Assembly (NCBI GenBank): GCA_964438975.1
Contig: CAYTMU010000013.1
Coordinates: 1-64,000, forward strand
Direction of reading: 5' to 3'
Source: Chryseosolibacter sp964438975
GTDB taxonomy: Bacteria; Bacteroidota; Bacteroidia; Cytophagales; Cyclobacteriaceae
Length of the DNA stretch: 64,000 bases
Part shown: positions 34,503 to 41,789 of the stretch, in pieces
Position numbering within the stretch: position 1 is the stretch's first letter
Layout: every line of letters starts with the position of its first letter
Program-made: the position numbers and the translations under genes
The notes under the pieces: model-generated
What the model was told of the DNA's origin: nothing
The model's database searches: none
The model's input: the letters and a program-made list of their open reading frames with translations, nothing else

Positions 34503-35342
34503 TCACTCCGGGAAGGTGACCATGCGGCCGAAGCGCGCGAGGATCTGGTCGAGGATCATGCCGATGAGGCCGATCAGCAGGATGGCGTTGATGACGTTGG
34601 TGATGGACAGGTTGTTCCACTCGTTCCAGACGAAGTAGCCGATGCCGGTGCCGCCCACGAGCATCTCGGCCGCGACGATCACGAGCCACGCGATGCCGAT
34701 GGAGATGCGCATGCCGGTGACGATGGTGGGCGCTGCCGCGGGAAGGATCACGGTGAAGGCGCGGCGGAAGGTGCCGACCTCCAGCGTGCGCGCGACGTTG
34801 AGCCATTCCTTCCGCACCTGCGCCACGCCGAACGCGGTGTTGATCAGCATCGGCCACAACGAGCAGATGAAGATCACGAAGATCGCCGAGAGGCCCGAGT
34901 CCTTGATCGTGTAGAGCGCCAGCGGCATCCAGGCGAGCGGCGAGATCGGCTTGAGCACCTGGATAAAGGGATCGAGCGCGCGGCTCATCAGCGGCGACAT
35001 GCCGATCAGGAAGCCGGCGGGGATCGCCACGATCACGGCCAGCAGGTAGCCGATGCCGACGCGGCCGATGGAATAGCCGAGCTGGATGCCCAGCCCCTTG
35101 TCGTTGGGACCGTTGTCGTAGAACGGCTGCTTGAGGTGGCCCCACAGCGTCGCGCCGACGTCGAGGGGGCCCGGCATGGCGGATTTCCCCTGGGTCGCGG
35201 TGATGCCCATGAGCTTGGCGTATTCCGGGTCCATCTGCTGGACCCGGCTGGTCCCGCTCACGGCGAGGTGCCAGGCGGCGAGGAAGGTGAAGAACACGAC
35301 GACCGAGACCACGGCCGCGCGAAGGCTGAGCGAATTCATCAT
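34503..35342 (-). CDS. Cyanate/nitrate-type ABC transporter permease
   Basis: 279 residues with ~6 membrane spans. The ABC-contacting loop is near AQVRKEWLNVARTLEVGTFRRAFTVILPAAAPTIVTGMRISIGIAWLVIVAAEML, the characteristic EAA block of NrtB/SsuC/TauC permeases. A periplasmic insertion of ~45 residues follows the first span (VQQMDPEYAKLMG), as in NrtB. Two ATGs (35342 and 35339) are adjacent; the first is taken. Confidence 0.92.
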   Translation of the reverse strand: MMNSLSLRAAVVSVVVFFTFLAAWHLAVSGTSRVQQMDPEYAKLMGITATQGKSAMPGPLDVGATLWGHLKQPFYDNGPNDKGLGIQLGYSIGRVGIGYLLAVIVAIPAGFLIGMSPLMSRALDPFIQVLKPISPLAWMPLALYTIKDSGLSAIFVIFICSLWPMLINTAFGVAQVRKEWLNVARTLEVGTFRRAFTVILPAAAPTIVTGMRISIGIAWLVIVAAEMLVGGTGIGYFVWNEWNNLSITNVINAILLIGLIGMILDQILARFGRMVTFPE

Positions 35343-35408
35343 GAAAGACTCCCGGCAGGGTTCGAGGTCATGGCCGCGGCGCGGCCATGACCGGGGCGTG
35401 GCGAACCG

Positions 35409-36788
35409 TCAGCTCCGTTTGATGCTGAAGCTCTTGATGTAGTCCTCGGGCCTGGCGGGATCGAACGCCTTGCCCATCACCGAGAAGCTCCGGGTGGTGG
35501 ACGCGGGCGGCGTGAGCCCGACCTCCTTCATGAGCTTCGTGGTGTCGGTTGCGAGGAACACCTGCCTGGCGACGGCGGCGTAATCGACGTCGCCCTTGAT
35601 CTGGCCCCAGCGCTTCATCTGCGTGAGAATCCAGACCGCGAAGCTCTCCCATGGGAACGGATCGAACGCGATGCGGTTCGGGTCCTTCTTCACCTGGCCG
35701 AGACCGTCGGCGTATGTGCCGGTGAGCACCTGCTCGACCACCGTGACCGGCTGGTTGAGGTAGTTCGCCGGCGCGATGGCGGCGGCGATCTCCTTGCGAT
35801 TCTCCGCCTTGGTCGCGTAGGCGGTCGCGTCGATGATCGCCTTGAGCAGCGCCGCGTAGGTGTTCGGCGACCCTTTCACGAATTCCTGCGAGGCCGCGAA
35901 GGCGCAGCACGGATGGCCCTCCCACATCTCCCTGGAGAGCATGTGGATGAAGCCGACGCCGTCGTAGACCGCGCGCTGGTTCACCGGATCGGGCGCCAGG
36001 AAGCCGTCGATGTTGTCGGCGCGCAGGTTGGCGACCATCTCCGGCGGCGGCACCGCGCGGATCTGCACGTCGGTATCGGGATCGAGGCCGTGCTCCGCGA
36101 GATAATAGCGAAGCAGGTAGTTGTGCATCGAGTAGTCGAACGGCACCGCGAACTTGAACCCCTTCCAGGATTTCGGATCGCGCTTGTCCTTGTGCTTCAG
36201 CGACAGCGTGATGGCCTGGCCGTTGATGTTCTCGATCGCGGGCGCCGTATAGGGCACGGCGTTCGCGCCCGCGCCCAGCGTGATCGCAAGCGGCATCGGC
36301 GAGAGCATGTGGGCCGCGTCGTATTCCTTGTTGATGGTCTTGTCGCGGATCACCGCCCAGCCCGCGGTCTTGATGACTTCGACGTTCAGCCCGTGCTTCG
36401 TATAGAAGCCCATGGGATGCGCCATGATGATGGGCGTGGCGCAGGTGATCGGGATGAAGCCGATCTTGAGATCCTTCTTCTCCGGCGCCTTGGCCTGGGC
36501 GAAGACTTCGGTCGCGGTCGCGAGCGGAAAGAACTGCGAGATCGCCGCAAGCGCGGTGGAAGCGCCCACGCTTTTCAAGAATGCGCGCCGCGCGGCATCC
36601 TGCGGAAACATCGCGCGCAACACCGTGCCGGCGACGACGTTCTCGTAACGCTTGTCGTCGCTGGCCGCGACTTCCTGGGCCTGCAAGCGCGCCGCGTGAT
36701 CGTGCTCCGCGACACTCCGGTGCTGCCCGCACGGGCATCCCGCAGTCAGCCGACGCTTCGGATCAAAAGGATTATCGAACAGGCTCAT
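35409..36788 (-). CDS. Cyanate/nitrate-type ABC substrate-binding protein (CmpA/NrtA family) with Cys-rich N-terminal leader
   Basis: 459 residues from ATG 36788; the frame continues upstream without family sequence. Residues 1-75 precede the signal and contain AGCPCGQH, a CxCGxH motif, plus several His. Then AARRAFLKSVGASTALAAISQFFPLATA is a Tat signal with RRAFLK. The mature part (KKDLKIGFIPITCATPIIMAHPMGFYTKHGLNVEV, AHMLSPMPLAITLG, FDYSMHNYLLRYYLAEHGLDPDTDVQIRAVPPPEMV) is the NrtA/CmpA binding fold for nitrate, bicarbonate or cyanate. Context with cynS favours cyanate. A CxCGxH leader before a Tat signal is odd: it may be removed, or may bind metal or a chaperone. Confidence 0.9.
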   Translation of the reverse strand: MSLFDNPFDPKRRLTAGCPCGQHRSVAEHDHAARLQAQEVAASDDKRYENVVAGTVLRAMFPQDAARRAFLKSVGASTALAAISQFFPLATATEVFAQAKAPEKKDLKIGFIPITCATPIIMAHPMGFYTKHGLNVEVIKTAGWAVIRDKTINKEYDAAHMLSPMPLAITLGAGANAVPYTAPAIENINGQAITLSLKHKDKRDPKSWKGFKFAVPFDYSMHNYLLRYYLAEHGLDPDTDVQIRAVPPPEMVANLRADNIDGFLAPDPVNQRAVYDGVGFIHMLSREMWEGHPCCAFAASQEFVKGSPNTYAALLKAIIDATAYATKAENRKEIAAAIAPANYLNQPVTVVEQVLTGTYADGLGQVKKDPNRIAFDPFPWESFAVWILTQMKRWGQIKGDVDYAAVARQVFLATDTTKLMKEVGLTPPASTTRSFSVMGKAFDPARPEDYIKSFSIKRS

Positions 36789-37011
36789 TCGCCGGACTCC
36801 CCACTTGGCTGCCGTCATCGGAAGTGTGCATTGCAACCGACATGCCAGTGCGAAGCTTTTGCGCAGTTCGAATGCGGGGATGGCTTTTTCAGCAGGTGGG
36901 ATGCGGCAAGCGGCATGCGGCCGCCGTCTTTTGCGGCGTTTGGCGCGTATTTGTGCAAGCCCGCATCCGCTCTGTATAGTTAGCTTCGATCCCGCCTTCC
37001 GGTCCCCCGAC

Positions 37012-38718
37012 ATGAAACAGATTGCAGAAGTCCTGCGGACGTTCTTCGCGCTCGCGGTCCCCTATTTTCGTTCCGAGGAGAAGTGGCGCGCACGCGCGCT
37101 CCTCTTCGGCGTGATCGCGGCCGAGTTCGGCGTGGTCTATGCGCTGGTCGCCTTCAATCACTGGAACGCCTATTTCTTCAACGCGATCCAGAACCGCGAC
37201 TGGGACGATTTCATCTACGCGCTCTTGCTGTTCGGCGGCATCGCGCTGTGGACCGCGGCGGCGACCATGGCGCAGTTCTATTTCGGCCAGATGCTCATCA
37301 TGCATTGGCGGCGCTGGATGACCGAGCAATACGTCAACCGCTGGATGGCCGACGGGCGCCACTACCGCATGCGCGTGCTCGGCCACGATGTCGACAACAC
37401 GCATCTGCGCATCGCCAACGACATCCTGATCTTCCTCCAGAAGACCCACGACCTCGGCTACAACTTCCTCGGCAGCCTGATCGCGCTGGTCTCCTTCGCC
37501 TATATTCTCTGGGGCCTCTCCAGCGCGGCCCCCTTCGTGATCTTCGGCGTCGACCTCGCCTTCCCCGGCTACCTGTTCTGGATCGCGATTCTATATGCCG
37601 CGGTCGGCACGCTGTTCGCGCACTGGATCGGAAAGCCGCTGATCGGGTTGAACTTCAACCAGCAGCGCTTCGAATCCGATTATCGTTTCGCGATCACGCG
37701 GAGCTGGGACCACTCGGAGCCGGTCGCGCTGATGCGCGGCGAGAAGATCGAGCGCGAAGTGCTCGGCACGCGTTTCGGGAATCTCGTGCGCAACTGGACG
37801 CGGCTCATTCGCCGCCAGTCCGGCCTCACCTTTTTCGTCACCGGCTATACGCAATGGTCGCTGGTCTTCCCGACGCTGGTGGCGAGCCCCGCTTATTTCA
37901 TGGGTGCTATTCCGCTGGGCTCGCTGATGCAGGGCGCACTTGCGTTCCAGCGCGTCGACATCGCGTTCGCCTTCTTCCTGCATTCCTACGCCAAGATCGC
38001 GGAATGGAAGGCGAGCATGGACCGCATCGCGCAACTCGATGCGGCGCTGACCGAAGTCGACCGGCCGCAGAAGATGGCGCAGATCGCGCTCGACGATCAT
38101 CGCGAGGGCGCGCTCGAAGTAAGCGACCTCGTGGTGACGCTGCCGTCGGGCCGCCCGATCGCGGCGCTCGACAGGCTTTCGCTCCGCCCCGGCGGCCGCA
38201 CGCTGATCTCGGGGCCGTCGGGCTCCGGCAAGTCGAGCATCCAGCGCGCGCTTGCCGGCGTGTGGACGCTCGGCCGGGGCAAGGTCGCGCTGCCGCACGA
38301 CGACGTGCTTGCGATGCCGCAGCGGTTCTATTTCCCGCTCGGCAGCCTGAAGTCCGTCATCACCTATCCGACGCCCGCGGCCCAAGTGGACGACGCGCGG
38401 CTCCGCGAGGTGCTGGCGCAGGTCGGCCTGAACCACCTCGCCGCGCGGCTCGACGAGGAGGCCGAATGGGGCTCGATGCTGTCCGGCGGCGAGCAGCAGC
38501 GGGTCGCCTTCGCCCGCGCGATCCTGCGCGATCCGGCGATCCTGCTGCTCGACGATTCCACCTCGAACCTCGACGGCGACGCCACCAAGCAGATGTACGA
38601 CGCGCTCGAGCGGAACCTGCCGCAGGCCATGGTCATCTCGCTCGCCCGCACGGACGCCTTGCGCACGCTGCACAAGGATACCGTGATCTTGCCGCCCGCC
38701 GCGGCCCATGCCACCTAA
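37012..38718 (+). CDS. SbmA/BacA-like ABC transporter, fused membrane and ATPase domains
   Basis: 568 residues from ATG 37012 (a far longer open frame upstream is non-coding). Residues 1-340 hold about six membrane spans and match the SbmA/BacA and YddA (ABC_membrane_2) domain: NHWNAYFFNAIQNRDWDDFIYAL, HWRRWMTEQYVNRWMADGRHYRM and DNTHLRIANDI. The C-terminal ATPase has GPSGSGKSS, MLSGGEQQRVAFARAIL and ILLLDDSTSNLD, where Asp replaces the usual Walker B catalytic Glu. Family members export or import peptides, very-long-chain fatty acyl groups or cobalamin. A 222-nt gap separates it from the divergent cyanate SBP. It is followed by a methyltransferase-like gene after 20 nt. Confidence 0.9.
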   Translation: MKQIAEVLRTFFALAVPYFRSEEKWRARALLFGVIAAEFGVVYALVAFNHWNAYFFNAIQNRDWDDFIYALLLFGGIALWTAAATMAQFYFGQMLIMHWRRWMTEQYVNRWMADGRHYRMRVLGHDVDNTHLRIANDILIFLQKTHDLGYNFLGSLIALVSFAYILWGLSSAAPFVIFGVDLAFPGYLFWIAILYAAVGTLFAHWIGKPLIGLNFNQQRFESDYRFAITRSWDHSEPVALMRGEKIEREVLGTRFGNLVRNWTRLIRRQSGLTFFVTGYTQWSLVFPTLVASPAYFMGAIPLGSLMQGALAFQRVDIAFAFFLHSYAKIAEWKASMDRIAQLDAALTEVDRPQKMAQIALDDHREGALEVSDLVVTLPSGRPIAALDRLSLRPGGRTLISGPSGSGKSSIQRALAGVWTLGRGKVALPHDDVLAMPQRFYFPLGSLKSVITYPTPAAQVDDARLREVLAQVGLNHLAARLDEEAEWGSMLSGGEQQRVAFARAILRDPAILLLDDSTSNLDGDATKQMYDALERNLPQAMVISLARTDALRTLHKDTVILPPAAAHAT

Positions 38719-38738
38719 CGGGAAAGGGAGAATTGCCC

Positions 38739-39305
38739 ATGGGCAAGATGAGCTACTACACCGATTTCTGGGGCATGAATTACGACATCTGCCCGTGCGA
38801 CGTGCACGTCACCGACTATCTGGAAGCCCGCGAAGTCAAGGACGCCAATGTCTTCCACTTCGGCACCGGCACGCATCATCATGTCGGCATCCGCTGCCAC
38901 GAGAACGGCTCGGGCAACCGCGTCCTCGGCATCACCGCCTCCATCGAGGAAGCCGAAGCCTATGTGAAGCTCGCGATCGAGCGGCCCGAAGTCTCCCGCA
39001 GCTACAAGGCCTTCTTCGGCGACATCTACGTGTTGGAGCCGAAGCTCTTGCCGAATTTCGACGCGGTCGCGCTCGTGCACCTGTGCGAATTCCGCGCCCC
39101 GGCGATGGACGAATATAACGGCCTCACCGACCGCCAGCTCATCGATCTCTTCACCGCGAAGCTCAATCCCGGCGGCCACATGATTTTCTACACGAAATCC
39201 ATGGCCTGGGACCGCGCGCAGCCGGTGGTCGAGCAGTGGGCGAAGGAAGCCGGCTTCGAAAAGACCGAGGAATTCAAGACGCTCGCGATTTACCGGAAGA
39301 AGTGA
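38739..39305 (+). CDS. Methyltransferase-like protein of unknown function
   Basis: 188 residues from ATG 38739 (GGAAAGGGAG upstream). I do not recognise a named family. The layout DANVFHFGTGTHHHVG, VLGITASIEEAEAYVKLA, GDIYVLEPKLLPNFDAVALVHLCEFR and LNPGGHMIFYTKSMAWDRAQPVVEQWAKEAGF follows the strand order of a class I SAM-methyltransferase fold. However, the SAM loop is FGTGTHHHVG, not GxGxG. The N-terminus has CPCDVHVTDYLEAREV. It is tightly linked to the SbmA-like ABC gene and is probably co-transcribed, so it may modify that protein's cargo (inference). Confidence 0.7.
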   Translation: MGKMSYYTDFWGMNYDICPCDVHVTDYLEAREVKDANVFHFGTGTHHHVGIRCHENGSGNRVLGITASIEEAEAYVKLAIERPEVSRSYKAFFGDIYVLEPKLLPNFDAVALVHLCEFRAPAMDEYNGLTDRQLIDLFTAKLNPGGHMIFYTKSMAWDRAQPVVEQWAKEAGFEKTEEFKTLAIYRKK

Positions 39306-39401
39306 GCCGGGTTCCGCACGCGCCGCAGCCCTGCATTTGATCCAGCGCAAGGCGGAGCGGGCCCTTCCGCGCTATCATGGCACGGTGAAAGGATCGGCGT
39401 A

Positions 39402-39878
39402 TTGACTATTCCGGTACAGACCGCGGCGTCCTCGCCGCTCGATGGCGCGAGCCTCGCTTCGGTAACTGAAGACAGCATCCGCCAGCTTGTCCACCGCTTC
39501 TATGCCTCGGTGCACAAGGACGGCCTGATCGGGCCGATCTTCGATCGCGAGATCGAGCCGGAGCGCTGGCCCGCGCATCTCGAAAAAATGTGCGCGTTCT
39601 GGTCGTCGCTGCTGTTGCGCACGCGGCGCTATGACGGGCGGCCGCTGCCGCCGCACCTGCGGCTCGACGAAATTTCCGACGAGCATTTCCAGCGCTGGCT
39701 CGCGCTGTTTCGCGCGACCGCGCAGGAAGTTTTCGACGCCGAGGACGCCGTGGCGGTGGCGACGCTCGCCGAGCGCATCGCGCACAGCTTCCGCCTTGCG
39801 GTGGCCTTCCACCGCGGCGAGGATACGACCAAGCTCAGGCCTTATTCCGCGGCAAAGGAAAACAGCGGACTTTCATGA
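39402..39878 (+). CDS. Group III truncated haemoglobin
   Basis: 158 residues. ASVTEDSIRQLVHRFYASVHKDGLIGPIFDREI, MCAFWSSLLLRTRRYDGRPLPPHLRL and DEHFQRWLALFRATAQEVFDAEDA are the helices of class III (trHbP) globins, with the proximal His in PPHLRL or EHFQRW and the WLALF helix G start. These globins bind O2 or NO in the cytoplasm and protect respiration or handle nitrosative stress. It overlaps the next gene by 4 nt (ATGA). It starts with a TTG at 39402. Confidence 0.9.
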   Translation: MTIPVQTAASSPLDGASLASVTEDSIRQLVHRFYASVHKDGLIGPIFDREIEPERWPAHLEKMCAFWSSLLLRTRRYDGRPLPPHLRLDEISDEHFQRWLALFRATAQEVFDAEDAVAVATLAERIAHSFRLAVAFHRGEDTTKLRPYSAAKENSGLS

Positions 39879-40324
39879 AGACGGAATGGCAAGGCAAGGC
39901 GCTGGCGCTCTATTGCGCGCTCTGGGCCGGCATCGTGATCGGCGTTTCCTTCATCGCCACGATCGCGAAATTCGGGGCGCCCTCGCTCACGCGGCCGGTG
40001 GCGCTCGAGGTCGGGACCCACACCTTCGCGGTGCTCGCGCGGATCGAATGGGGACTGATCGCGGTGCTCGCGCTCCTGATCCTGCTCGCGGGGTTCAGCC
40101 GCTTTCGCACGCTGATCCTGCTCCTGCTCGCGGCGATCCTGCTCGGCGAAGCCTTCTGGCTGTTTCCGCAGCTCAGCGCCCGCACCGCGCTCGTGATTGC
40201 TGGCCAGCCGCTGCCGCCCTCTCCGCTGCACATGGTTTCGGTCGCGGCCGAATCCGGAAAAGTGCTGCTGCTCGTACTCTTCGCGCTCGTGGAAATCAGA
40301 AACTGCGGGCGAATGCGCGCCTAG
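39875..40324 (+). CDS. Small four-helix membrane protein
   Basis: 149 residues, ATG 39875 overlapping the truncated-haemoglobin stop by 4 nt, so coupled. Four hydrophobic segments are visible: LYCALWAGIVIGVSFIATIA, RIEWGLIAVLALLILLAGF, LILLLLAAILLGEAFWLFP and a last weaker one at LHMVSVAAESGKVLLLVLFALVEI. No catalytic motif is seen, and I cannot name it. Coupling to the globin suggests a membrane partner in redox or NO handling. Confidence 0.75.
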   Translation: MKTEWQGKALALYCALWAGIVIGVSFIATIAKFGAPSLTRPVALEVGTHTFAVLARIEWGLIAVLALLILLAGFSRFRTLILLLLAAILLGEAFWLFPQLSARTALVIAGQPLPPSPLHMVSVAAESGKVLLLVLFALVEIRNCGRMRA

Positions 40325-40359
40325 GAAGGCTCTGGATCCGAACTGGCGGCGGGGCTGGA

Positions 40360-40436
40360 TGGTACAGCAGGGTGGACTTGAACCACCGACCTCCGGTTCC
40401 ACAGACCGGCGCTCTAACCAACTGAGCTACTGCTGC
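40360..40436 (-). tRNA. tRNA-His (anticodon GTG), CCA encoded
   Basis: The minus strand reads GCAGCAG-TAGCTCAG... as acceptor and D arm. The anticodon stem CCGGT/ACCGG has loop CTGTGGA, giving anticodon GTG. The T arm is GGTGG-TTCAAGT-CCACC, then CTGCTGT, A73 and an encoded CCA (plus 40360-40362). The terminal acceptor pair is G1:U72, discriminator A73, and base -1 is T, not G. This is the derived tRNA-His of an alphaproteobacterial clade that lost the universal G-1. Confidence 0.95.
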
Positions 40437-40570
40437 ACAGAGCCGGCAGGCCCCGGCGAGATGCCAAAACAGGCGCCCGGGGGCCGCGGCGCGGGCGGAA
40501 TGTCTTGCAAACGGCCCTGCAATGCAAGGGTTTGGTTTGGGAGTTACCCCCAAGCGCCGCTCCGGGCAAG

Positions 40571-40600
40571 CAAAAGCCCGGACCTCGCGGTCCGGGCTCA
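40571..40600 (-). terminator. Rho-independent terminator of the first phasin gene
   Basis: A 10-bp perfect stem, AGCCCGGACC (40575-40584) with GGTCCGGGCT (40589-40598), has a 4-nt loop. On the minus strand it is followed by TTTTGCTTG. It is 22 nt after the phasin stop. Confidence 0.85.
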
Positions 40601-40620
40601 ATCTCTTCAGCGGTTCCGGC

Positions 40621-41046
40621 TCAGGCCGAAAGCTTGAAGCCCTTCGATACGCCGGCCTTGATCGGCTCCGAGGTTTCGGAAGCGATCTTCTGAGCGAGCG
40701 AGGAAAGCTCCTTCGCCTGCGCCGAGAAGGCTTCGAACTGCGCGCGGAAATGCGCGGTCGAAATCTCGGCGGCCTCGGCCAGCGACTTGGTGCCGAAGAT
40801 CGCGGTCGTGAAGTCGAACGACGCGTTGACGTTGGCGCGGAGGGCTTCCAGCGCCTTCATGTTGAACTCGGTCGCGCCCTTGGAAGCGGCGGTATAGGTG
40901 CTTTCGAGAAGATCGGTCGTATCGTCGGCGGCCGTCTTCAGCTTGTCGTAGCCTTCCTTGGCCTGCTTTACGCCTTTCTCGGCGAACTCACGGACCATTT
41001 CGGGCACTTCGATCTTGGGTACTTCGAATTTGGGCATCTGGGTCAT
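40621..41046 (-). CDS. Phasin (PHA-granule-associated protein)
   Basis: 141 residues, rich in Ala, Glu and Lys with no Cys, almost entirely helical and amphipathic: MVREFAEKGVKQAKEGYDKLKTAADDTTDLLESTYTAASKGATEFNMKALEALRANVNASFDFTTAIFGTKSLAEAAE is the Phasin_2 domain. These proteins coat polyhydroxyalkanoate granules. A related gene is 140 nt upstream on the same strand. It ends at a strong terminator. Confidence 0.9.
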   Translation of the reverse strand: MTQMPKFEVPKIEVPEMVREFAEKGVKQAKEGYDKLKTAADDTTDLLESTYTAASKGATEFNMKALEALRANVNASFDFTTAIFGTKSLAEAAEISTAHFRAQFEAFSAQAKELSSLAQKIASETSEPIKAGVSKGFKLSA

Positions 41047-41186
41047 GGCTAAGGTTTCCTACCTCGACAAAACACGCGCGAACGGCTTCGTCCGCGGCTC
41101 CACCAGTAATAAGGAAACGCCCTAGCACGCCTTTTGTTGCATCGCAACATAAATATTGCGACGCACTATTTCAGGCGATAAACCGC

Positions 41187-41567
41187 TCAGCCGCGGGGCT
41201 TGGTGGCTTCGCGGGCCGCCGTCTGCATCTGCTCGCCCATGGTCTTCGACTGCTCGGCGAGTTTCTGCATGGTCTCCTTCGCGAAGTCGCTCTGGAGCTG
41301 CATGATCTCCTGCGGATCGCGCGCCCGGACCAGCTTCTCGGCGAAAGCGAAGGCCGCGGCCACGTTTTCCTCTGCGAATCCAAGCGCCTGGCGGTTCACA
41401 TCGCGGGCGCCGGAGGTCACGGCGTCGGTCTGGCCCTCGACCGCGCTCATCGCCTTGGAGGCCTGGTTCATATAGTTGTCGAAAGCGGTCCTGGCCTGCT
41501 CGACGCTCTTCTCGACGAAGGCGCGCATTTCATGAGGCACTTCGAAACCCGGAACTTTTCCGAACAT
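41187..41567 (-). CDS. Phasin-family protein (second copy)
   Basis: 126 residues from ATG 41567 (GGGAGAAG upstream); an 11-residue longer frame is less likely. VPGFEVPHEMRAFVEKSVEQARTAFDNYMNQASKAMSAVEGQTDAV and FAFAEKLVRARDPQEIMQLQSDFAKETMQKLAEQSKTMGEQM form the Phasin_2 helices. It is paralogous to the 40621 protein; both start with the P-x-FEVP block. The separate spacer (140 nt) allows its own promoter. Confidence 0.88.
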   Translation of the reverse strand: MFGKVPGFEVPHEMRAFVEKSVEQARTAFDNYMNQASKAMSAVEGQTDAVTSGARDVNRQALGFAEENVAAAFAFAEKLVRARDPQEIMQLQSDFAKETMQKLAEQSKTMGEQMQTAAREATKPRG

Positions 41568-41789
41568 TGGTCTTCTCCCGTCCTCGCTCCCGTTTTCCAA
41601 CGCTACGCGGCATCCGCGCGCCGCTCAACCTTTTCCCCCGCAAAGCGGCAGATTAACCTTTCAGGACAAAGGTTTCGCGACGGGACGCGCCCGCGATAGC
41701 TTTCCGGGGGCGCCCAAATTATGAAGAAACCGTAAATCCGGGCTTTAAACTTGGCCAAGGTACCTGCCCGGACCGCGTTGGAAAATTCG

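Noticed and set aside
41660..41760. CtrA box (TTAA-N7-TTAA) upstream of the PdhS-type kinase
   Set aside because: Only a loose TAAA...TTTAAA dyad is present; neither half-site nor spacing fits the CtrA consensus.
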